A DNA stretch of 20,677 nt from Larix sibirica (Eukaryota; Streptophyta; Pinopsida; Pinales; Pinaceae), in NCBI GenBank assembly GCA_004151065.3, contig NWUY0300009328.1:30229-50905 (forward strand), read 5' to 3'. Made by a program: the position numbers and the translations under genes. This document shows, piece after piece, positions 1 through 8,737 of the stretch; the first letter of the stretch is position 1, and every line of letters begins with the position of its first letter. Under the pieces are notes generated by a model. That model was not told where the DNA came from and did no database searches. It saw nothing but the letters and a program-made list of their open reading frames with translations.

Positions 1-1306
1 TGACATTGGGTTTAACTCTCTCCTGAGCTTACCAACATTATCCCTTGTCCACACAACCTAGTTGTGTTAGGGCTGCTAGTTTGAGCAGTAATACTCTAAA
101 TCCAAGTTGTATACTATAGTTATTTCATTTTCTGGGTTAAATACTTACACCTGCTTCTCGTCCACTATTCTATAGTAGCGTAATGACATGTCTTCACATC
201 TATGACCAGGAATCTAGTTTTTACCACACCAACGACAATCATTTTCCTTCCTTTTATCCTTTTCTCTTCCTGAGTGTTGATTTTGAGTGTTGTTGTAGTG
301 ATTTGGTGCAATATAACTAGTTGTCTTTCTTTGGACTTCAAGGGCCACACCTCATATCGAGTATTAAACTTTCTTTCAATCATCTTTGCCAAGCTTCTAG
401 CTTCCACCAAATTCTTAGGTTTTGATAGTCTTAGCTTCACTCAAATGATGGATTTTAATCTTGAAACATACAACTTTAATAATTGATCACTTGTAAGATC
501 CGAAAATCTAGTAGACAAGACTTCCCATTCATGTGTATACTATTCATTGTTCTTGTTTGTAGTAAATGAGTAAACCCGGTAAAGGTGTCGTCTTCTCCGT
601 CGTCATGAAATATTTTAAGAAAATCGTCGATGAACATCGACCAGTTAATGGATAGATCACTAGTTTTCTTGGACTACCAGGTGAACCAATCATAAGCATC
701 ACCTTCAAAATATAAAGATGACATTTATATCTTCTCTAATTCACTAGCAGGTGGGTTCATAGCAAAATTTCCTTCGATTTTATTAATCCACATGATAGCC
801 TTTTGATAGTCCAACCCATCATATTTAAGGATCTCAATTTTGGTCTTATTTAAATAATTTGTGTCGTATGGCCATCTTTGATAATTTGTGTTTGCCAGTT
901 CTTGACTAGGTGGCAGTCTTTGGTAGGATAGGGGTTGTGCAAAAAATGTGTTTACCCTTTCAGTTAGTTTATCAATCCTCTCGCTATGATCGTTAAATAT
1001 ATTCGTTGCTTCTTCCCTATCATCATTCCTTAATCGTAATAGGGTTTTCCATCAAGCTTCGGAGTCTTCAATTATCTTGTTAATATTATTTGTAAATGTT
1101 TTTGTTATCTTATTAAGACTATCTCTAAATGTTTTAAACGTCTCTTCTATTGTCTTGTTAAGATTGTCAATTTTTTCCCTTACTTCTCCCTGTCTATCTC
1201 CCAAATCTTTCTGGCATTTCTCAACAATTCCAAGACAATGCCTCATGCTATTAACTTCATCCCTGTAACAATCAACCTTGGCATGCAATTCTTCCTTGCT
1301 TACCAT
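1..1306 (-). pseudogene. gag: Ty3/gypsy gag relic, truncated by window start
   Basis: Gag is the capsid and nucleocapsid precursor of an LTR retrotransposon. Reading starts at the ATG at 1304-1306 and stays in one frame to 476, with stops at 1052-1054, 725-727, 674-676 and 476-478. The N-terminal part is charged and coiled-coil-like (residues about 1-85). A Retrotrans_gag-type core follows at about 840-580, with the pattern LKYDGLD, IMWINKIEGNF, YFEGDAYDWF. The frame then shifts; 440-340 encodes LSKPKNLVEARSLAKMIERKF, typical of the gag C-terminal half. A gypsy zinc knuckle (C-x2-C-x7-H-x-C, CRWCGKN then IPGHRC) lies at 196-237 in a third frame with a stop at 214-216. At least two frameshifts and five stops make it non-functional. 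Protease and pol are absent. The LTR and primer site to the right fit this orientation. Confidence 0.85.
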
Positions 1307-1863
1307 ATTTGGATTTTATTTTTTCCTTGTAGAACCCACTTTTTACTTTGACTTTAAAAATAAAAAATAAAAGTACTTTTTTTTCTTCTTATTTTCCAAA
1401 GAAAGAAAAGGTTTTTTTAATTTTCTTCATTAACTCAAAGTCACTTTATAAGCAAGGAGCACTTCGGAAAAATATCAATATGCGAAAAAAAATTAAACGA
1501 TGGTGCAAAAGGGCACCAACCATATGGACCAAAAGGCATCTTAAACCCATACGGATAGAACACGTGTGGATTAGATGGTACAAGATTCATAAAATGATGT
1601 CAGACTATATAGTAGTATGGGGTGAATCGTATTGTTGTTTACTTAAATGAGAGGTTGTACGGAAGTGACTTCAACAATTTAAGCAAACCACAGTTGAGTA
1701 CGGAACTGTATTGACACGAGTGTATGGGCAATGTTGCACGGATGCACTAAATTGTTAGTTGTACATAATGATGGTGTTGGATTCTTGAAATTAATTTGCT
1801 ATACGAACATGGTTGTATCGGTGTGACAACACAATTTGCGGTTGTACGAATGAATGATTTATG
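1307..1863 (-). other. Gypsy leader between PBS and gag
   Basis: This 557-base stretch lies between the primer binding site and the gag start and has no convincing coding content. The gag-proximal 130 bases are strongly A/T-rich (about 1340-1430). The distal part repeats a short motif, GTTG-N-ACGGA or a near match on the plus strand, near 1654, 1693, 1733, 1758, 1812 and 1841. Retrotransposon leaders carry packaging and dimerisation signals, but nothing here shows such a role directly. A plus-strand open frame across 1348-1650 looks accidental. Confidence 0.6.
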
Positions 1864-1875
1864 GCTCTGATAACA
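1864..1875 (-). promoter_or_regulatory. Primer binding site, initiator tRNA-Met type
   Basis: The minus strand reads TGTTATCAGAGC, one base from the TGGTATCAGAGC complementary to the 3' end of plant initiator tRNA-Met. Reverse transcription of most plant LTR retrotransposons starts at this site. It lies one base from the LTR end and upstream of gag, which fixes the element's orientation. The mismatch is in the base that should pair with the CCA tail. Confidence 0.85.
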
Positions 1876-1876
1876 A

Positions 1877-2150
1877 TGTAGAAGCACTTCTAACACAGAA
1901 GTATTATGCAATGGATATTGAATAAATAAATCTATAATTGATGATGAATGAATGATTGATGATTACAATGCTCTCATGACGGTATACCTTTATAGGCTCC
2001 ATCGAAGGTACATTGTTTTTTAGTCTTCAATCGATAATTCCCCTCCTCTACTTTTGCTTTGCTTGCATCTTGAATTGTTCGATAAAATGATTCTTCCTAC
2101 TTAGACCCGTTAGCTCCCCCTTAAAGTCCTGCTTTCAGAATTCTTCCACA
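1877..2150 (-). repeat. Probable gypsy 5' LTR (274 bp)
   Basis: On the minus strand the block begins TGTGGAAG and ends CTTCTACA, imperfect terminal inverted repeats with the canonical TG...CA. The end abuts the primer binding site. A TATA box (TATAAAGG) lies at 1987-1994, about 156 bases into the LTR. A GATGAATGATT-rich patch (about 1939-1966) lies downstream of it. There is no second LTR in the unit, so the outer boundary near 2150 rests on the terminal repeats alone. No target-site duplication can be tested. Confidence 0.7.
1987..1994 (-). promoter_or_regulatory. TATA box in gypsy LTR
   Basis: The minus strand reads TATAAAGG inside the LTR, about 110 bases before the LTR/PBS boundary. That position suits an RNA start 25-35 bases downstream (about 1955-1962). 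Confidence 0.6.
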
Positions 2151-2542
2151 GCAGAAGTAGATGACCTTACCATCCTCCTTTTGTGCCCTATCTTTGATAC
2201 ACTCAAACTCTTGGCAAAAGCAAATAGCTTCAAGAGTGTGACTAGCTCCAAGCTTCCATTTCTCTCCTCAATTCACATATTCCTCAAAACTCAATGCTCC
2301 ATCTCAACATTGCAAACTAGAATTTGTAGATTGAAGCAAGGGGAAATGCATGCTTCCATGTTAAATTCATGGGATTTTAATGATAAGTCTATCATGCATA
2401 TCTCCCACCACTTCCTGAATGATACCCCCCAACCCTCCTCGCATGTAATGAGTGCCCATAGATCCTCATCAACAAACATTAATCCCAAGGTTCCATAATA
2501 AATGGGTTTTGAATCTTTGATGTGATAATTAAGTATCAACAA
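2135..2542 (-). pseudogene. Unrecognised single-frame relic beside gypsy LTR
   Basis: One minus-strand frame runs from about 2542 to a stop at 2135-2137, interrupted only by two TGA codons (2291-2293 and 2273-2275). The first 83 codons are open and tryptophan-rich, with WALITCEEGWG and FRKWWEICMI. The part after the stops is leucine- and lysine-rich. TGA often arises from CGA or TGG by deamination, so an older continuous reading frame of about 135 codons is plausible. I do not recognise the protein. The last codons overlap the proposed LTR end, so either the frame is accidental there or the LTR boundary is slightly off. Confidence 0.35.
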
Positions 2543-2605
2543 ATTAGAGCTTTGATTTCTCTAACCTTAGTCATCGCCACCCTTGTCTGATCAACCCTCT
2601 TGGAC

Positions 2606-4110
2606 ATGGATCCAAGCATGGGAAGCCCCATGAGCTCCCCCCACTTTTTGTGAAGGCAACAGCGTTCGAGTAGTTGGTCATCACAAGTATAGTCCTAAAG
2701 TCACGTTGTCTAGACTGGTGAAGAAATCTACATCCACTCTTGATGTCAATTCGTTGTCTATCCCTTGGAAGAAATCTCTCACACTAGTTGAGAGAGCCTA
2801 CATAGGCCAAGTCATTGGTTTATGGCTGCCTTCAAAATCCATGGAACAATGGGTTTTAAAACATTGGATGGCCCTACTAAAATGTAAGCTCTCCTATTAT
2901 TTTTGCAGAAGAGGGTATTTTACTTTCGATGATTAAGACCTCATCTTTTGAAATGAGCCATATTTTATGGGTCTAAGAGGCATGTATATAAATTGATGGA
3001 CTCTTGATTTTGACCCTAAAATAAAAGCCTCTTTTGTAGTTCCAATGTGGGTTAGGCCCCTTCATTTGTCACTCCACTCCTAGCAATGATAAGGCTGTGG
3101 TAGCCACTGGTAAATACTCTAGGAAATTTTATTGATAAATCAAAACACAAATTTGGAATGTTTGCCTACGCAAGAATATATGTGGAGGTAGATCTTGAAA
3201 AAGGCCTTCCTGAAGTCGTTCCTTGATAACTGGAATCACCTTCAAACATCGAACTATGAACAATTACACTTTAAATGCAAGACCTACCATGAATATGGAC
3301 ATTTGTCTAAATATTGCAAATCCAGTGCCCCCCAAACCTTCCTTGGATGTTCAGGATCAATTGCAACAAGTGAAGAGAGCATATATAAGTGGAAGTAGAT
3401 CTAGAAAAAGGCATTCCTAAAGCCATTCCTTGATAACTAGAATCACCTTCAACAATTAGACTATGAAAAAGTACACTTTAAATGCAAGACATGTACTAGA
3501 ATATATGTGGAAGTAGATCTAGAAAAAGGCCTTCCTGAAGCCATTCCTTGATAACTGGAGTCACCTTAAAATGCCACTATAAATGAAAGAATATATGTGG
3601 AAGTAGATCTAGAAAAAGGCCTTCTTGAAGCCATTCCTTGACAATTGGAATCACCTTCAAAAATCAGACTATGAACAGTTACACTTTAAATGCAAGACCT
3701 ACCATGAATATGGACATTTGTCTAAATATTGCAAATCCAATGCCCCCCAAACCTTACTCAGACATTCAGGATCAACTGCAGCAAGTGAAGAGAGCATATG
3801 TAAGTAATCAAGTGACCCCTCAGTGCAAATCACCCCGAAATCCAAGCCCCCCAATGTCTCTAATTGTTATTTGATCCCTCCCCCCAAGACTAGTTTTCTT
3901 CGCCATCAATTTCTCAACCCTCATCTTCCTCTCTTCATCCTCCCACGATTCAAACTTACTTGCCCAACCTTAGCAACTTCACCTCCTGCTCTCTACCTAT
4001 TATCCCTCCCCGCTACTTTCAAATCTCTCCCTTTCCCCCCTCCTGATGTAAATTTAAACCTCCCTCAAGCCTCTATTTAGTTTTCAGATGCATCCCTACA
4101 AAAATCTATC
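2606..4110 (+). pseudogene. Plant L1-type LINE ORF1 relic (DUF4283 and zinc knuckle)
   Basis: ORF1 of plant L1 elements encodes an RNA-binding protein that coats the element RNA. A likely original start is the ATG at 2606 (MDPSMGSPMSS). A DUF4283-like domain runs about 2706-3110 with frame changes: SLSIPWKKSLT, ERAYIGQVIGLW, EPYFMGLRGMYIN, WTLDFDPK, VPMWVRPLHL. Next come FAYARIYVEVDLEKGLPE (3161 on) and NWNHLQTSNYEQLHFKCK. Zinc knuckles lie at 3276-3317 and 3691-3732 as C-x2-Y-x4-H-x4-C; the second cysteine is tyrosine in both. The segment was amplified locally. A pyrimidine-rich stretch (3820-4080) encodes a proline-rich tail, then a basic stretch begins (TTRKKKLSN, 4123 on). Many stops and frameshifts leave it dead. 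Confidence 0.8.
3174..3805 (+). repeat. Four-fold local amplification of the ORF1 zinc-knuckle segment
   Basis: Four direct repeats start near 3174, 3382, 3498 and 3588. Each opens with the DNA encoding VEVDLEKG-(L/I)-P-like residues and continues into CCATTCCTTGATAAC or a near match. The first and fourth are long (about 215 bases) and carry a full zinc knuckle. The second is about 115 bases and stops within the knuckle. The third is about 90 bases. All share the same frame break between the DLEKG stretch and NWNHL, so the element was already broken when the segment multiplied. Confidence 0.85.
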
Positions 4111-4322
4111 TCCCCTTTGAGTGGCATTACAACCAGAAAAAAAAAGCTTAGCAACATCTTGAAGAAGAGGAGGATGACAAGGGCAATGCACAAAAAAAGT
4201 CAAGTCACAAAACAAATAAAGATAGAAGCAAGAACACAACAAATCAAGACAACAATCTTGGATCCTAGTCAACCTTGGAATTCACCTTTGGGGGAGGTTC
4301 CAGAACTCCTAATCCTAAAAAA

Positions 4323-4370
4323 AGAAGATTATTTCTTACTATTGCAAGAAGATTATTTCTTACTATTGCA
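4323..4370 (+). repeat. 24-bp perfect tandem duplication
   Basis: Two adjacent identical 24-base units (4323-4346 and 4347-4370) begin AGAAGATTATTTC. Being a multiple of three, the duplication keeps the frame and simply repeats LFLTIA-R-type residues. It is a local slippage or repair scar. Confidence 0.95.
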
Positions 4371-4767
4371 TGCAGTTCTAGAAGAGCATCTAGTTACTTT
4401 AATCCCAGATATCTCAACATTGGATATTCACTGGGCTACTTACAAGGTCCTCTGGTGAGTTCAGCTTTTCAATATTTATGCTTCAATTTTTTACAAAGAC
4501 AAACAAGAATGTTGCTCATCATTAAAATCTTTTAGGGAATTCATGCAACTCAGCAAGTATGTGCTAGGTGGGGATCTTAACATGCTCTTTTCTCCTCTAA
4601 GAAGAGAGGTCGCTCCTACATCCAATATCCATTAAAAGAGGTTGTGGGGGATAATAAACTAAAATTTGTTTGATCCAAAACCAATTAAGGTAAATACACT
4701 TGGTCCAACCAAAAACTTTGCCCAAAGCATATAGCCAAGCATTTGGATAACAAGCTCACCACCTCAT

Positions 4768-4805
4768 CTATTCTACCAACAGTGGTCTATTCTGCCAACA
4801 GTGGT
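4768..4805 (+). repeat. 19-bp tandem duplication
   Basis: Two adjacent 19-base units (4768-4786 and 4787-4805) differ by one base: CTATTCTACC versus CTATTCTGCC. A 19-base unit shifts the frame, and the SDHK motif just after it is in a different frame from the residues before it. Confidence 0.95.
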
Positions 4806-5392
4806 CTCCGACCATAAGCTTATATTTTTATGCCTCTAAGAAAATCCAAACTACAGGCCCATCCCCTCACTATTTTGAAATACTTGGGGATCCCCAGAGC
4901 TCTTCATCAATCTAAGGCATCAAATTCACAAAACATCATTTGAAGATTAAAAGCAAAATGAACCAATGGGGATCTCAATGGATTAATCATGCAAGGCGAG
5001 TAGTTCTAATCAAATCGACCATATCTTCCCTTCCAATATATGAAAATTCTACTTTGTTAGCCCTAGTAAGTATCTCCAAATAAATGAGCAAATAAGATAA
5101 GACGAGATAAGGCAAGGTGGGAAATCAAACTCCAAAAAATATTATTTAGTAAACTAGATTACAATGAGGGCTCCCTAGGATTGAGGAGGCTTGGCCATCA
5201 AGGATACATTATTGGTTAATCTAATTCTAGGTGCCAAAAATTTGTGGAGGATAGTTTCTATCCCATTAGAATGGTGGAAAGAAGCTTTTCATAAGAAGTA
5301 CCTCCAAAGAAATCGACTAAGATGTCTTCATTATCCACTACCTACTTAGGGAGGGTCCCCAATCTAGAGATTATGCAAATCTTCCACATCTC

Positions 5393-5852
5393 TTATTCGA
5401 GATTAGCTTTCTTGGATACAGGGAATGCTAAAAGTTTACGTTTGTGGGAAGAGTGCATTCTGGACCTCCCTCTTGTAACCCAATTGTAGTCCTTAGCTAA
5501 TATTACAGTATGGCTTCTAATATCAAGGCATCCAAACAATATTTGATTCATTGGGCTAAGAGTAACCTAATAATGGGAAATGAATAGGACAGTAAACATT
5601 TGAGTTTCCACCCAATTATACAAAGCTTCTTCCTCCCTTATTCGAGACGAACTTTCTTGGATATCAAGGAATGGTAAAAGTTTACATTTGTGGGAAGATC
5701 GCATTCTAGGCCTCCCTCCTATTATCTCAATTGCAGTCCTTAGATAATATTAAAGAGTATGGCTTCTAAAGCAGGGCTTCCAAACAATATTTGATTTGTT
5801 ATGCTAAGAGTAGCCTAATAATGGGCAATGGATAGAATGGTAAACAGTTGAG
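5393..5852 (+). repeat. Diverged 245-bp tandem duplication inside LINE ORF2
   Basis: Sequence starting TTATTCGAGA at 5393 recurs at 5638. Both units carry the ISRNGKSLHLWEDRILGLPP-type segment, then CCAAACAATATTTGATT and CCTAATAATGGG. The offset drifts from 245 to 248 bases and many substitutions separate the units, so this duplication is much older than the whole-unit duplication. The downstream unit keeps the better coding match. Confidence 0.9.
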
Positions 5853-6670
5853 GTACCGAAAGCACTCAAAGATCAATATGCCTCTTTGTTCTTCATCTTT
5901 AGGGGGTGATGTTGTTGGGGAAGAATTTAATGGACTCTAGGGGATTGTGACCAAAAGGAGGACAATACTCTGTAAAACTAGGGTATCACACTAAGTTAAA
6001 GGACATTGAACTCCCTCCGCAGTCTACTACCTAGAAACATACATGGAGGGGTAATTGTCCTCCCAAAGTTAGACTGTTATTCTCAATTATTGTGCAAGAA
6101 AAAATCTAAACAACCAAAACCTTAAGGGAGAGAGGTATCCATGGACCCTCCCCATCCCCTTTCTATTGTGTTATGAAGGAGACTTCATTGCACATATTCC
6201 TGAATGCAAATATCTAGGCATGGAATTTGGCCACTCAAGTGCCAGGTTGCCAAATTTCAATTCCTCAAGACTAGAAGCAAATGTTTTAAAATGGCATGTG
6301 GCATACCCTAGCAATTTTGTTCATAAACAGCTACTCAAATTAGTTTGGATTGCGCTACCAAATTTCTCTCATAGAATATTTGGTTGGCAAGAAATCAAGT
6401 CATTTTCCGACATGAATCAATCATCCCTAGGATGGTAGCAAATCAAGCATTAGGCCTAACTCAAGAAACCATCCGCTCCAATGGGTGGGAAAAATCAATT
6501 TGGACCAATTAGAGGTAGTGTAGTGAGCTTGGTTGAAATACCTCCTCATTGGTAACCCAATGCCCTCCAAGTTTCAAACAAAAAATCCAAATAGAGCTAT
6601 CCTTTCACAACTAAAAATGGGAGAAGATGAATTCCAACATTAGAAGATGGTTCAAAGTCAACACATTTTG

Positions 6671-7036
6671 TTCTTTGATGCAACTTATAAGGGAAACCCG
6701 AGGGTGGCAAGTGTGGGGAGGATCATTTACAATCCCGAAGGAGAAACAAATTTTGCATGGGGATTAGGAGTTTCGAGTCTTTCGACTAACAATGAGGTCA
6801 AGGCCTTGGCGATTTACTAAGCGATGTTGCAGCTCAAGGCAAAAGGAGTAGGTAAGACAACGATAGTTGGTGACCCTTTGATAGTTATAAGGTTCTTCTT
6901 CGCCATTCAATTCCTCAAAACCCTTGTCTCTTTTGTTTGGTCCAAGGAATACTAGCAAAGGTGAAGGACTTTGAAACAATAGAGCTCTACCAAGTTCTTT
7001 GAGTTTCATAATCAGGAAGCTAACAATTTAGCAAAC
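6671..7036 (+). pseudogene. LINE-encoded type I RNase H domain
   Basis: RNase H degrades the RNA strand of RNA/DNA hybrids. Plant LINEs often carry such a domain at the end of ORF2. The order of motifs is typical: FDATYKGNP (first acidic residue D, 6677-6679), NNEVKALAIY (glutamate of the second motif, about 6791-6820), VGDPLIVI (aspartate of the third motif, about 6870), and a C-terminal HNQEANNLAN at 7007-7036 where HNxxAD-like is usual. A stop (6818-6820) and a double frame change around 6945-7000 inactivate it, and the last acidic position reads N. It is the best-preserved part of the LINE. Confidence 0.8.
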
Positions 7037-7102
7037 ACTGGCGTGAGCATGGTAGAAGGAACTTTGATATTAAAAGGGGAGGCCCTGTCCTTAATTCACT
7101 AA

Positions 7103-7497
7103 CCTAATAGCGTATTCAATTAATTGACCATTATGAATTTTTTGTTCAAATGTCCAATCTCTCCAAGACAACGAGGATGGAATTTAAGGCATTTACTCTC
7201 CCCCCAACATCAATGATTGTAGTTAATAAAGGTCCAATGTCTTGTCATTGTATTGCATATGGTTCTCTTACTCGGGCGGTATTGCATGAGTTCAATACCA
7301 TGCCCCTTCTTCCAACTCCCATTTGTCATGATGATGGGTGCTCGAGTGATTTCATTAGTCTTGTTTCACAAAACTTGGGAAGGAATTGTGAAAGGTCTTG
7401 GGGCATTATCACTGTTGTGGTTTTTGGAAGAACCCCGATTTGAATTCCCCCCCTCCTCCTCCAAGTAACGACACACCACAAAGGCAACAACTGTTTT
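7103..7497. other. Unassigned stretch after LINE ORF2
   Basis: No recognised product. Overlapping plus-strand open frames (7150-7443 and 7253-7468) and a minus frame (7366-7566) compete and none resembles a known family. The stretch could be LINE 3' untranslated sequence or the edge of another relic. No poly(A) tail is visible that would fix the LINE's 3' end. Confidence 0.4.
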
Positions 7498-7872
7498 ATG
7501 TATGAATTTTTTGGAGTTCGTCACAGTATCAAGAGATGCGAGCACCAGATAGAGGAGGTGCAACAATTGGTGGTGTCACCTGACCTCTAGTAGCGCCATT
7601 AGCATGAGGAAGGGGAAGGAAAATTCTCAATGGAACTACAAGAAAGAGACCCTTTTGTTATTGAAACTAAAGTTTAGTTGAGGAAATCTCAAGAGTTGGA
7701 GCAAGAGGTGAGGGCTATTATGCAAATCCAATGCAGCAAGTTCCTAGAGTTTGATTTAAAGGAGGATTATGTGGTTTCACTTGTTTCTCATCTATCTGAC
7801 TTCCTCAAATTTCCTAGGGAGGTTTCTCGATCGCCCTTTGTTTCAAAATTCTCTACAATTATGGTGCCTTAA
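7498..7872 (+). pseudogene. Unrecognised single-frame coding relic
   Basis: One plus-strand frame runs 375 bases from ATG 7498 to the stop at 7870-7872 without a frameshift. The stops inside are all TAG (7588, 7591, 7600 and 7675). The residues look protein-like, with charged helical stretches: RCEHQIEEVQQLVVSPDL, EEGEGKFSMELQERDPF, LRKSQELEQEVRAIMQ, EDYVVSLVSHLSDFLKFP. TAG commonly comes from CAG or TGG by transition, so an older continuous frame is credible. I do not recognise the family. It could be a captured host gene fragment or part of another transposon. Confidence 0.4.
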
Positions 7873-8230
7873 AGGATGAAAGCATGAATGACTAGTTCTA
7901 TCCCAAGCTAGCTTTAGAAGCTTCTAGAGCATACATGCAGCCAAATGACCATTCGAAAAAAACCATTAACTATGAGTATATCAAGTAGGAAGTCCAAGTT
8001 CTAGAACATGTCCTTCATGAACCTGCTTTTCAGTTTTTGTTTTAAATAGTTAATGTATTGGCGAGTCGAGTTTCTTCTGGGACGGCTTATTCAACATTAT
8101 CGCTACCTAGTATTTCAATTTATAGTAAGGATACACAAGTAGTGTATATTTTTTGGAGAATCATTAGTAGTTTATGTATTTGGTTAGTAGTGCTTCTTTT
8201 GGATTTTATTATAATGTTGTACAGCTAGGA
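7873..8230. other. A/T-rich spacer left of copia LTR
   Basis: About 360 bases of A/T-rich sequence with frequent stops in all frames. The right edge is the end of the copia LTR at 8231, so this is pre-insertion target DNA. No feature seen. Confidence 0.5.
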
Positions 8231-8737
8231 TGTTGAATTTTTAATATAGCAGTATAATTTAGATCTCTATTTGCAGTGGAAATAAAATAAAGATCACTGA
8301 AAGATAATCATGCACAGAAACAAAAAGACAAAGATTTTATCATGTGAGACCCTTCTACACAAGGGAAGAAAACCCAACAACCTTTTTATGTAGATTTTCA
8401 AGATATAAAGTACATCTAGATATATGAGAAATCAGATACAAGAATAAACCCAGAGACAGCAAACTCAAAGAACAGTCTTCTTCTGCTACTTTGTCCTTCT
8501 TCCTCTCTCATGCGCACTTATGTAGTTGCTTGGAGCGAATTGCTTTGAGTAAACAAATGAGGGAAATGTCACCTTTATTTATACTTGATGATGAGTGTTT
8601 TTTCACTTTGTTGGTGGGGTTGACTTGCCTGTCTTGATGAGACCAACTTCTCTTCAAGCATAATAATAATTGTTTTTTATTATCTTCTTTGGGTGTCGAC
8701 TTGTTGAGGAGACCTCCCAACGCTACAATCACCGCCA
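8231..8737 (-). repeat. Ty1/copia 3' LTR (about 507 bp)
   Basis: On the minus strand the block runs from TG at 8737 to AAATTCAACA ending at 8231, giving TG...CA ends. It directly follows a purine-rich tract and the pol C-terminus, the expected place for a 3' LTR. A TATA box (TATAAATAAAGG) lies at 8572-8583 about 154 bases into the LTR, leaving about 340 bases of R and U5. The U5-side text has the look of plant copia LTRs. The inner end has decayed from an expected TGTTGA to TGGCGG. No 5' LTR lies within the unit. Confidence 0.72.
8572..8583 (-). promoter_or_regulatory. TATA box in copia LTR
   Basis: The minus strand reads TATAAATAAAGG, a strong TATA consensus at a plausible U3 position. Confidence 0.65.

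Larger units (their letters stand above)
4275..7102 (+). pseudogene. Plant LINE ORF2 relic lacking the RT core
   Basis: ORF2 of plant L1 elements encodes endonuclease, reverse transcriptase, a zf-RVT region and often RNase H. Here the endonuclease (EEP) part is recognisable: NPRYLNIGYS near 4405, FNIYASIFYKDKQE and VLGGDLNMLFSP in the frame 4459-4635, GKYTWSNQKL near 4690, and SDHK at 4807-4818. Directly after, about 4875, comes YLGIP and then MNQWGSQWINHARRVVLIKS (4958 on), which normally follow the polymerase core. The palm motifs are missing. Next are a duplicated segment (5393-5852), a zf-RVT-like region (WRGNCPPKVRLLF near 6044, ETSLHIFL near 6180, LARNQVIFRHESIIPRMVAN near 6387) and RNase H. 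The frame ends at 7100-7102. In copy 1 a stop (6107-6109) replaces a leucine codon. Confidence 0.83.

Noticed and set aside
1348-1650. Plus-strand 100-residue open frame, lysine-rich
   Set aside because: It is antisense within the A/T-rich gypsy leader; composition explains the lysines, and no family is recognised.
2114-2124. Polypurine tract (AAGGGGGAG on the minus strand) as the start of a 3' LTR
   Set aside because: It lies inside the proposed 5' LTR, and the following bases do not begin TG; the TGTGGAAG...CTTCTACA ends fit better.
4117-4458. 113-residue plus-strand open frame as an independent gene
   Set aside because: It is the longest frame in the block, but it begins in the ORF1 tail and ends in a wrong frame of the ORF2 endonuclease; it has no stand-alone identity.
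6166-6438. 90-residue open frame as a separate small gene
   Set aside because: Its residues (CKYLGMEF, LKWHVAYPSNF) continue the zf-RVT-like part of LINE ORF2; only the frame changed.
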